From: Oscillospiraceae bacterium
GTDB lineage: Bacteria; Bacillota; Clostridia; Oscillospirales; Ruminococcaceae
Assembly: GCA_900752625.1 (NCBI GenBank)
Contig: CAADWC010000075.1
Location: forward strand, 1-8,842
Length of the DNA stretch: 8,842 nt
Direction: 5' to 3'
The notes under the pieces are model-generated. The model searched no databases and had not been told where the DNA came from. It saw only the letters and a program-made list of their open reading frames with translations. Position 1 is the first letter of the stretch; each line of letters starts with the position of its first letter. Position numbers and translations under genes: made by a program. Below, piece after piece: positions 1 to 5,167 of this stretch.

Positions 1-1
1 C

Positions 2-1069
2 TTAAGCGGCAGGAAGCCCTGCCAGTAAAACAGCTCCGCCGGCAGCTCCTCTCAAAGTGTTATGGGAAAGACATACGAATTTGTAGTCATACTGTGAATC
101 CTCACGCAGTCTGCCTATGGAAACAGCCATGCCGCCCTCAAGATCTCTGTCAAGCTTGGCTTGCGGTCTGTCATCCTCCGTAAAGTAGTTAAGGAACTGC
201 TTCGGAGCCGAGGGCAGCTCAAGCTCCTGAGGAACTCCGCTGAAATTCTTCCAGGCTTCAAGAATTTCTTCCTTTGAAGGCTTATTTTCAAAGGATACGA
301 ATACTGCGGCAGTGTGACCGTCGGAAACGGGAACTCTCAGGCACTGCGTAGTGATAGAAGGAGAAGTTGCGTCAACAATTTTATCTCCCTCTACGCGGCC
401 CCAGATCTTAAGAGGCTCTTTCTCGGATTTCTCTTCCTCGCCGCCGATATAAGGAATAACGTTGTCGATAATTTCAGGGAAAGATTCAAAGGTTTTGCCT
501 GCACCTGAAATTGCCTGATATGTGCAGGCAAGAGCCTTTGTGACCTTATATTTATCCATAAGCGGAGCAAGAGCCGGGACATAGCTCTGCAGCGAGCAGT
601 TGGATTTAACGGCTATAAAGCCTTTCTTTGTGCCCAAACGCTTTCTCTGAGCGCTGATGATCTCAATATGCTCTGGATTTACCTCAGGGATAACCATAGG
701 TACGTCGTTTGTATGACGATGAGCTGAGTTGTTTGAAACTACGGGACACTCAGCCTTTGCATATTTTTCCTCCAAAGCCCTGATTTCATCTTTTTTCATG
801 TCTACTGCGCAGAAAACAAAATCTACCATTGAAGCGATCTTTTCCACATCTTCTTCAGCGTTCATAACAGTGAGCTCGCCTACAGCTTCAGGCATAGGCT
901 CTGAAAGCTTCCATTTTCCCGCAACTGCGTCTTTAAGCTTCTTTCCTGCCGAGCGGGGAGAAGCGGCTACGCAGACAACATTGAACCATGGGTGTTTGTC
1001 GAGAATGACAGAAAATCTTTGGCCAACCATTCCTGTCGCGCCTATAATACCAACATTGAATTTTCTCAT
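2..1069 (-). CDS. asd: Aspartate-semialdehyde dehydrogenase (archaeal/fungal-type subfamily)
   Basis: Catalyses NADPH-dependent reduction of L-aspartyl-4-phosphate to aspartate semialdehyde, the branch-point step towards lysine/diaminopimelate, threonine and methionine, in the cytoplasm. The 355-residue protein is complete. An N-terminal Rossmann fold carries the nucleotide-binding motif GIIGATGMVG (residues 8-17 region). The catalytic cysteine is Cys158 in KSNCSLQ, and the catalytic histidine is probably His252 in RVPVSDGHTAA. The SNCS context and the length resemble the archaeal/fungal-type Asd branch found in many Clostridia. The start is supported by AAAGGAGA with 8 nt between GGAG and ATG. 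The stop codon is at positions 2-4, so what lies downstream (dapA is a common partner) cannot be seen. Transcription runs through a lysine riboswitch leader, so lysine feedback is expected. Confidence 0.96.
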   Translation of the reverse strand: MRKFNVGIIGATGMVGQRFSVILDKHPWFNVVCVAASPRSAGKKLKDAVAGKWKLSEPMPEAVGELTVMNAEEDVEKIASMVDFVFCAVDMKKDEIRALEEKYAKAECPVVSNNSAHRHTNDVPMVIPEVNPEHIEIISAQRKRLGTKKGFIAVKSNCSLQSYVPALAPLMDKYKVTKALACTYQAISGAGKTFESFPEIIDNVIPYIGGEEEKSEKEPLKIWGRVEGDKIVDATSPSITTQCLRVPVSDGHTAAVFVSFENKPSKEEILEAWKNFSGVPQELELPSAPKQFLNYFTEDDRPQAKLDRDLEGGMAVSIGRLREDSQYDYKFVCLSHNTLRGAAGGAVLLAGLPAA

Positions 1070-1173
1070 TGCAAAATCTCCTTTAAAAATTAATAAGCTG
1101 TTCTGTGTGCATTATCACTAAAATAATCTTTGATTTCGGCGTAATTTTGCACAAAACATAAAAGTTAAACAAA

Positions 1174-1207
1174 CAATAAAAAAACTGGTTGAAAACCAGC
1201 TCATCAT
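1174..1207 (-). terminator. Intrinsic terminator of the lysine riboswitch, with antiterminator overlap
   Basis: Read on the minus strand, CTGGTT-TTC-AACCAG forms a tight hairpin (1199-1185), extendable by G-T and A-T pairs, followed at once by seven T residues (1184-1178). It lies between the aptamer and the asd start codon, so it is the OFF structure of the riboswitch. Its 5' arm sits in ATGATGAGCTGG (1207-1196). That segment can instead pair with CCAGTTGTCATCAT (1283-1270) inside the aptamer: seven pairs, a small internal loop, then four pairs. This is a convincing antiterminator. The pairing was worked out by eye, without an energy calculation. Confidence 0.85.
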
Positions 1208-1244
1208 ACAATATAATAAGAATGTTGACATATTTTAAATCATA

Positions 1245-1430
1245 TGCCGATAGCACTCCATCATAAGTAATGATGACAACTGGAGTTCTGTTAAAACTAC
1301 AGTCAGCAGTCAGGTTTCCCAAGCCTGTGCTTCGGCAGTCGCACCTTTCACATTTAAGAAAAAGCCTGGGAAGCCGTGATGTCATACATCTCAAAAATGC
1401 TACTGATTTTGACCGCACCTCTATCTGTTC
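1245..1430 (-). promoter_or_regulatory. Lysine riboswitch (L-box) aptamer controlling asd
   Basis: On the minus strand the conserved lysine-riboswitch blocks occur in order. AGATAGAGGTGCG starts near 1426, with GATAG forming the 5' side of P1. GTGCGACTGCCGAAGC follows around 1349-1330. CTGCTGACTG comes next, then a small CATCAT/ATGATG hairpin, and finally GGAGTGCTATC, whose CTATC (1253-1249) closes P1 with GATAG (1425-1421). The span from GATAG to CTATC is 177 nt, the normal size of this aptamer. It is known to bind L-lysine and, in Bacillota, usually to cause premature termination of lysC, asd, dap or lysine-transport transcripts. Here it lies between a sigma-A promoter and the asd terminator. 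An ATG-initiated reading frame of about 110 codons across it is incidental. Confidence 0.93.
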
Positions 1431-1436
1431 TGTTTA

Positions 1437-1465
1437 ATCATAACAAATAATATGCCGTATGTCAA
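1437..1465 (-). promoter_or_regulatory. Sigma-A promoter of the asd leader
   Basis: TTGACA (1465-1460), a 17-nt spacer and TATGAT (1442-1437) read on the minus strand: a perfect -35 and a 5/6 -10. The start site would fall near 1430, so the riboswitch begins almost at the first transcribed base. The untranslated leader to the asd ATG would be about 360 nt. Confidence 0.85.
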
Positions 1466-1505
1466 GACTATTAGCAGAAAAAATATTAATTTTTTGTAAA
1501 ACAAA

Positions 1506-1535
1506 CGGACATTCAGCGGAGCAGTTCATTATTAT
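1506..1535 (+). promoter_or_regulatory. Probable queA promoter
   Basis: CGGACA (1506-1511, 4/6 to TTGACA), an 18-nt spacer and TATTAT (1530-1535, 5/6 to TATAAT). It is the best sigma-A candidate upstream of queA and is divergent from the asd promoter. The -35 is weak, so this is a tentative call. Confidence 0.4.
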
Positions 1536-1551
1536 GGAAAATCAAACTGCT
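1520..1551. repeat. Inverted repeat over the queA -10 region
   Basis: AGCAGTT (1520-1526) and AACTGCT (1545-1551) are perfect 7-nt inverted arms separated by 18 nt. They bracket the putative -10 box and start site of queA. It could be an operator or a small leader hairpin, or chance; nothing in the sequence decides. Confidence 0.3.
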
Positions 1552-1583
1552 TTGACTTTATGAAGAAAGCGGAGATTGAAATT

Positions 1584-2627
1584 ATGCTGGATTTAAAAAA
1601 TATGAAAAAATCTGATTTTAACTATGAGCTGCCGGAGGAGCTTATTGCTCAGACTCCTATAGAGCCGAGAAACGCTTCGCGAATGATGAAAATCGACCGC
1701 AAAAGCGGAGCTATAGAGCACAGCCATTTCTATAGCTTATGTAATTACCTTAAAAAAGGTGATTTGCTGGTGCTTAACGATTCAAGAGTTCTCCCGGCAA
1801 GAATATACGGCGAAAAGGCAGACAATGGTTCGTTTATAGAATTTCTGCTGCTTGAACAGAAAGGCAATATGAAATGGGAGATCTTATGCCGCCCCGGAAA
1901 AAAGGCAAAAGTCGGAACCCGTTTTATTTTCGGCGACGGTAAGCTTTCCGCTGTAATAACCGACATTCTTGACGACGGAAACAGAATAGCCGAATTTGAG
2001 TGTGAAGGAAGCTTTTTTGCAGCGCTGGATGAAATAGGTCAGATGCCACTGCCTCCGTATATAAAGGAAAAGCTGAATGATAAGGAACGTTACCAGACGG
2101 TTTATTCTCATGAAATCGGTTCTTCCGCCGCTCCCACTGCGGGGCTGCATTTTACGAAAGAAATGCTTGAGGATATAGAATCCAGGGGAATAAATATCGC
2201 ATATGTTACGCTTCATGTAGGGCTTGGCACATTCCGTCCCGTTAAGGAGGAAAATGTGCTTGAGCACAAAATGCACAGCGAACATTATGAGATTCCTGAG
2301 CGTACTGCAAAACTTATAAAGGAAACAAAAGCCAGCGGAGGAAGAGTGATAGCTGTCGGCACGACCTCATGCAGAACGCTTGAAAGCGTCGCTGCTTTTT
2401 ATAATGAGATCAAGCCGTGCGAGGGATATACGGATATTTTTATCTATCCCGGATTTGAATTTAAGGTTCTGGATGGTCTTATAACCAATTTTCATCTTCC
2501 CGAAAGCACACTGATAATGCTGGTATCGGCATTTCTGGGGTACGAAAATACGATGAATGCATATAAAATCGCTGTTGAGGATAAATACAGATTCTTCTCT
2601 TTCGGAGATTGTATGTTTATCGTGTAA
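1584..2627 (+). CDS. queA: S-adenosylmethionine:tRNA ribosyltransferase-isomerase
   Basis: Transfers and isomerises the ribosyl moiety of S-adenosylmethionine onto preQ1 at the wobble position of GUN-anticodon tRNAs, giving epoxyqueuosine in the queuosine pathway; cytoplasmic. With the start chosen here the protein has 347 residues, normal for QueA. Family blocks seen: LVLNDSRVLPARIYG (residues 62-76), SSAAPTAGLHFT (180-191), HVGLGTFRPV (211-220), HKMHSEHYEIP (228-238), VIAVGTTSCRTLES (255-268) and a C-terminal GLITNFHLPESTLIMLVSAF. The ATG at 1584 has GGAG at 1571-1574 (9-nt spacing). An in-frame ATG at 1560 lacks a ribosome binding site, as does one at 1602. The usual neighbours in other bacteria (tgt, ruvAB) are absent here, so it appears monocistronic. 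Confidence 0.96.
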   Translation: MLDLKNMKKSDFNYELPEELIAQTPIEPRNASRMMKIDRKSGAIEHSHFYSLCNYLKKGDLLVLNDSRVLPARIYGEKADNGSFIEFLLLEQKGNMKWEILCRPGKKAKVGTRFIFGDGKLSAVITDILDDGNRIAEFECEGSFFAALDEIGQMPLPPYIKEKLNDKERYQTVYSHEIGSSAAPTAGLHFTKEMLEDIESRGINIAYVTLHVGLGTFRPVKEENVLEHKMHSEHYEIPERTAKLIKETKASGGRVIAVGTTSCRTLESVAAFYNEIKPCEGYTDIFIYPGFEFKVLDGLITNFHLPESTLIMLVSAFLGYENTMNAYKIAVEDKYRFFSFGDCMFIV

Positions 2628-2635
2628 AATTAATA

Positions 2636-2683
2636 GGACTGCACACGTTAATTATGGCCTATCAACGTGCGCAGTCCTTTTTT
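2636..2683 (+). terminator. Terminator of queA, probably bidirectional
   Basis: GGACTGCACACGTT (2636-2649) pairs with AACGTGCGCAGTCC (2664-2677), with one A-C mismatch, and is followed by T6. It begins 8 nt after the queA stop. On the minus strand the same stem is followed by TATTAATTTT, so it can also end the transcript of the 49-codon gene that converges on it. Confidence 0.92.
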
Positions 2684-2722
2684 ATAACTTATTATGTGTA
2701 AATTATTCTGTTTGGGTATTAT

Positions 2723-2872
2723 TTAAATACCGCACTCATCGTAATCCTTCCACTTCTCGTAATGAGCCTTGTCGTCAAGATATTTGTATACGAACAGAGC
2801 AGTAGAAGCAATAACGAGCAGTAATGTTCCCATAACCGCCCAGAATGATTTTTTCTGAGAGTAATTTGACAT
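2723..2872 (-). CDS. Small single-span membrane protein, 49 residues, unknown function
   Basis: I do not recognise this family. The protein begins MSNYSQKKSFWAVMG and has one clear hydrophobic segment at residues 10-29, with aromatic residues at the edges. The short tail is charged and rich in Lys, Asp, Glu and Tyr (DDKAHYEKWKDYDECGI) and carries one Cys. It is probably an integral membrane peptide with the tail on one face of the membrane; topology is unclear. The case for a real gene is strong: AAAGGA lies 9 nt before the ATG and a perfect sigma-A promoter sits about 40 nt further upstream. Its stop is followed by the hairpin shared with queA. It lies downstream of the M15 peptidase gene in the same direction and could also be reached by read-through from it. 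A longer ORF over the same DNA in another frame is spurious. Confidence 0.8.
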   Translation of the reverse strand: MSNYSQKKSFWAVMGTLLLVIASTALFVYKYLDDKAHYEKWKDYDECGI

Positions 2873-2911
2873 AATAAAACATCCTTTCTTTTCAGCATAT
2901 TTATTTCTTTA

Positions 2912-2940
2912 ATTATACTACAGCCCGGCAGATATGTCAA
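2912..2940 (-). promoter_or_regulatory. Consensus sigma-A promoter of the 49-codon gene
   Basis: TTGACA (2940-2935), a 17-nt spacer and TATAAT (2917-2912) on the minus strand: both hexamers and the spacing match the sigma-A optimum exactly. The start site would be near 2905, giving an untranslated leader of about 33 nt. The -35 overlaps the stop codon of the M15 gene. Confidence 0.9.
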
Positions 2941-3581
2941 ATAAATTTTTCTGAATAAAAATGGAGAAATTCCTCTAAACACAGACCGCTTTTTCGTATA
3001 AATTCCGCTGCTTCTGTCCCTACATATCTGTAATGCCACGGCTCATAATCTATTCCGGTATAGTGCTCCTTCATTCTGGGGTATCGCAGAATAAATCCGT
3101 ATTTATGTGCGTTCAGGCAGAGCCAGCGTCCCTGCGGCGTCGTATAGAAATTATCTTCCGTATCGTCGGCTAAGGGTGTGGCAAAATCAACGGCAAGCCC
3201 GCAGTTATGCTCGCTGTGTCCGGCTTTTGCAAGCGTTCTGGATGTGTCGTTTACAGCGTCGTTATAGCTCATTCCGGAACCGATTCTTTCAGATATGCTC
3301 TTTTCCCAAAGAGTCTGCTGATAGTCGCATGAACGGTATGCAGACAGTACCTTGATTTTTATCCCGTCATGTTCGGCGTCTTTCAAAAGCAGCTTGCACT
3401 GCCTGCATGCCTGACTTTCCAGAAGCTTACCCTGCACATCTTCAAGTGAGATAGTTTTTTCAAAACCATCGGGAACAGTATTGAATTTGTCAACCAACAT
3501 TAAATAATCCATATTATCGCCCATATGTAATAAATCCGCTTTTAAGCTTTCATGCAGTTTTTTCGGTAATGCATAACGCAT
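2937..3581 (-). CDS. M15-family D-alanyl-D-alanine carboxypeptidase (VanY-like)
   Basis: A zinc metallopeptidase expected to cleave the terminal D-Ala from peptidoglycan stem peptides or precursors. Of its 214 residues, the first ~75 contain LMLVDKFNTVPDGF, the usual lead-in of VanY-type proteins. The active-site blocks follow: SAYRSCDYQ (80-88), SEHNCGLAVDF (123-133; zinc ligands His125 and Asp132) and EPWHYRYVG (180-188; catalytic Glu180, zinc ligand His183). No signal peptide or membrane segment is visible, and the frame upstream of the ATG has no better start before a stop near 3668. So the enzyme may be cytoplasmic (as VanXY is), released by lysis, or non-classically exported. The start at 3581 has AAGGA with a rather long 11-nt spacing; Met20 (3524) is an alternative. 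The 5' end overlaps a possible 58-codon ORF by 32 nt. Confidence 0.9.
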   Translation of the reverse strand: MRYALPKKLHESLKADLLHMGDNMDYLMLVDKFNTVPDGFEKTISLEDVQGKLLESQACRQCKLLLKDAEHDGIKIKVLSAYRSCDYQQTLWEKSISERIGSGMSYNDAVNDTSRTLAKAGHSEHNCGLAVDFATPLADDTEDNFYTTPQGRWLCLNAHKYGFILRYPRMKEHYTGIDYEPWHYRYVGTEAAEFIRKSGLCLEEFLHFYSEKFI

Positions 3582-3726
3582 ACTTATGATGATCCTTGAA
3601 GTTTGCCCTGTATGCGTAAAAATAATAGCCGGAAATCTCCGTATTTTTATGCGGATAGTCTTTAATTACGGTTAGTGGGCTGTCCTCCCTTTCATAATAT
3701 ATTTTTTCAGTTTTACTTATTGCCAT
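3550..3726 (-). CDS. Possible 58-codon ORF overlapping the M15 gene start
   Basis: An ATG at 3726 opens 58 codons with protein-like content: charged N-terminus (MAISKTEKIYYERED), an aromatic stretch ISGYYFYAYRANF at 31-43, no membrane segment, and codon use not unlike the neighbours. I do not recognise it. For it: it fills most of the otherwise empty leader and follows a possible promoter at 3767-3796. Against it: no ribosome binding site before the ATG, and a 32-nt overlap with the M15 coding start as annotated. If real, it would be co-transcribed with the M15 gene, whose start could then be Met20 at 3524, which would leave a 25-nt gap. Confidence 0.35.
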   Translation of the reverse strand: MAISKTEKIYYEREDSPLTVIKDYPHKNTEISGYYFYAYRANFKDHHKYALCITEKTA

Positions 3727-3756
3727 GACTAATGATTACGCTTATCGAAACTGAAG

Positions 3757-3783
3757 TATCTGATTTATTATATGTATCAGATA
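3757..3783. repeat. Perfect 8-bp inverted repeat centred on a -10 box
   Basis: TATCTGAT (3757-3764) and ATCAGATA (3776-3783) are separated by 11 nt, and the dyad axis falls at 3770. The spacer contains TATAAT on the minus strand (3772-3767). The geometry suits a dimeric regulator covering the -10 of the M15-direction promoter, but the binding protein is unknown. Confidence 0.45.
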
Positions 3784-3796
3784 ATGATCGTGACAT
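3767..3796 (-). promoter_or_regulatory. Probable promoter for the M15 gene transcript
   Basis: ATGTCA (3796-3791, 4/6 to TTGACA), an 18-nt spacer and TATAAT (3772-3767, perfect) on the minus strand. A start near 3760 lies 34 nt before the 58-codon ORF and about 180 nt before the M15 ATG. The -10 sits at the centre of an inverted repeat. Confidence 0.5.
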
Positions 3797-3821
3797 AGCG
3801 GAAAGCTTTTTTTCATATAAT
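3793..3821 (+). promoter_or_regulatory. Probable sigma-E-type promoter of spoIIP
   Basis: CATATAAT (3814-3821) matches 7 of 8 positions of the sporulation sigma-E -10 consensus CATACAAT. Fourteen nt upstream, ACATAGC (3793-3799) carries the ATA core of the sigma-E -35. spoIIP belongs to the mother-cell sigma-E regulon in Bacillus and Clostridia, so the assignment fits. A sigma-A reading (GTGACA at 3790-3795 with TATAAT at 3816-3821) needs a poor 20-nt spacer. Confidence 0.5.
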
Positions 3822-3852
3822 TTATTGAAATAAAAAGGAAAGGACAGGTTGT

Positions 3853-5016
3853 ATGAATTTAAAGACTATATGCATAAGGGCTTTAAGCGTAATTTTAATA
3901 GTGTTTTTTATTCCGGTCGGAATCTGGGGTTATGGAAAAGCGGCGCCTTATATTGCTAAGATCGCTTCAGGCTCGGCGGGGATAACTATGGGCGATTATA
4001 ACACTTTCAGATATAAGGGCGGTTCTGAATCTTCGGCAGAAGATATTTTAAAAAGCGTATTTGAACCTGTTTCCGTTACAAGGCAGAGCGCATGGGATAT
4101 CGATATGGCGCCGCAGGAGCTTGAGATTCCCGGCGAAAGCGGTGAAGTGCCCGTACCGAAGCCAAGCGAGGAGGTTTTAAACGCTATTCCTTATCCTGAA
4201 AGCATGGAGAGCCATGACGGCGTTATCGAAAAATACACCTATGGAGTATATACAGGAGAGCAATATTTTGATCTTGACGGAGGAGGTCAGGTAAGAAACT
4301 GCACCGAGCTTTCAAACACCGATCTTTATTCGGAAAGCCTGAAGGATGTTGAATTTGAACTGGATCCTGACAGCGACGAGCCGCAGATACTTATATATCA
4401 TACTCACGCCACGGAAAGCTTTGAGCCATATTCAAGGGATTATTACGACAGCTCGTTTACCTGCAAGACTACCGATCCTGAAAAAAACATAGTTGCCGTA
4501 GGAGATAAAATATGCGAGCAGCTTGATAAAGCCGGTATAACATACATTCATGATACGCTTGTTCACGATTATCCCAGCTATAACGGATCCTACGAATCAA
4601 GCCGAGCCACTGTGCAGGAGATCCTGGAGGAGTATCCGTCTATAAAGATAGCACTGGATATTCATCGCGACGGAATTGAAAGGGAGGACGGAACAAGACT
4701 TGCGCCTGTAGCCGAAATAAACGGCAGGGAGGCGGCGCAGATCATGATCATTTCCGGATGTGACGACGGCACGATGAATATGCCGGATTATATGCAGAAT
4801 TTCAGGTTTGCCTCGCTGTTGCAGTCTACCTTTGAAACAATGCACTGCGGTCTGACCAGACCTGTACTTTTTGACTATCGTTTTTATAATCAGGATCTTA
4901 CCACAGGTTCGCTTCTTATTGAGGTGGGAAGTCACGGAAATTCTCTGGATCAAGTGCTTTACAGCGGCGAACTGATAGGTGAGTCGCTGGTAGAGATATT
5001 CCAAAGGCTTTCATAA
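3853..5016 (+). CDS. spoIIP: Stage II sporulation protein P, peptidoglycan hydrolase of engulfment
   Basis: SpoIIP is a mother-cell amidase and endopeptidase that, with SpoIID and SpoIIM, thins septal peptidoglycan during forespore engulfment. The 387-residue protein has a single N-terminal membrane anchor (residues 8-26, ALSVILIVFFIPVGIWGYG). A variable acidic, Pro-rich linker runs to about residue 175, then comes the catalytic domain. Family blocks: ILIYHTHATESF (179-190; His183, His185 and Glu188 are the likely metal/active-site residues), KNIVAVGDKI (211-220), ALDIHRDGI (267-275), NFRFASLLQ and TGSLLIEVGSHGNSLDQ (351-367; Glu357). The start is supported by AAAGGA with 8-nt spacing. It stands alone rather than beside gpr as in Bacillus, and has a plausible sigma-E promoter. 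Its presence argues that the organism sporulates or descends from sporulators. Confidence 0.96.
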   Translation: MNLKTICIRALSVILIVFFIPVGIWGYGKAAPYIAKIASGSAGITMGDYNTFRYKGGSESSAEDILKSVFEPVSVTRQSAWDIDMAPQELEIPGESGEVPVPKPSEEVLNAIPYPESMESHDGVIEKYTYGVYTGEQYFDLDGGGQVRNCTELSNTDLYSESLKDVEFELDPDSDEPQILIYHTHATESFEPYSRDYYDSSFTCKTTDPEKNIVAVGDKICEQLDKAGITYIHDTLVHDYPSYNGSYESSRATVQEILEEYPSIKIALDIHRDGIEREDGTRLAPVAEINGREAAQIMIISGCDDGTMNMPDYMQNFRFASLLQSTFETMHCGLTRPVLFDYRFYNQDLTTGSLLIEVGSHGNSLDQVLYSGELIGESLVEIFQRLS

Positions 5017-5039
5017 TTTAATTAAGCGGTCTTTCATAC

Positions 5040-5119
5040 AAAACCGGGCGACAGCTGAACACCTTGCAAGACAGGCAATATGCAGGTCTATGCGGGTACG
5101 GACCGTTTGCCCGGCTTTT
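5040..5119 (+). terminator. Long-looped hairpin downstream of spoIIP
   Basis: CCGGGC (5044-5049) pairs with GCCCGG (5109-5114). Flanking AAAA and TTTT (after a bulged C) extend the stem, and CTTTTAT follows. The 59-nt interior can fold further, for example CCTTGCA with TGCAGG around a bulged T. It is likely to end spoIIP transcription and, read the other way, also has a T run. The loop is unusually long for a simple terminator, so a structured RNA element is an alternative. Confidence 0.5.
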
Positions 5120-5120
5120 A

Positions 5121-5163
5121 TAAATAAAAGAGCGTGTTCACATTGGTTTTATGCGAACACGCT
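5121..5163 (-). terminator. Terminator of pepF
   Basis: AGCGTGTTC (5163-5155 on the minus strand) pairs perfectly with GAACACGCT (5139-5131). The stem is followed by CTTTTATTT. It begins 4 nt after the pepF stop codon. Confidence 0.88.
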
Positions 5164-5167
5164 TCGG

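Noticed and set aside
1083..1418. A 111-codon minus-strand reading frame upstream of asd
   Set aside because: It lies over the lysine riboswitch aptamer and terminator, has no ribosome binding site and encodes a composition unlike a protein; the DNA is explained by RNA structure.
1560..1583. Upstream in-frame start for queA giving 355 residues
   Set aside because: No ribosome binding site precedes 1560, whereas GGAG is correctly placed for 1584 and the shorter length matches the family.
2719..3039. A 106-codon minus-strand frame overlapping the M15 gene end and the 49-codon gene
   Set aside because: It is out of frame with both better-supported genes, crosses the consensus promoter, and has no ribosome binding site of its own.
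5044..5116. tRNA-like length and acceptor-like stem between spoIIP and pepF
   Set aside because: A seven-pair end stem can be drawn on the minus strand, but there is no T-loop TTCRA motif in place, no D-arm, and the anticodon-like loop found on the plus strand lacks U33.
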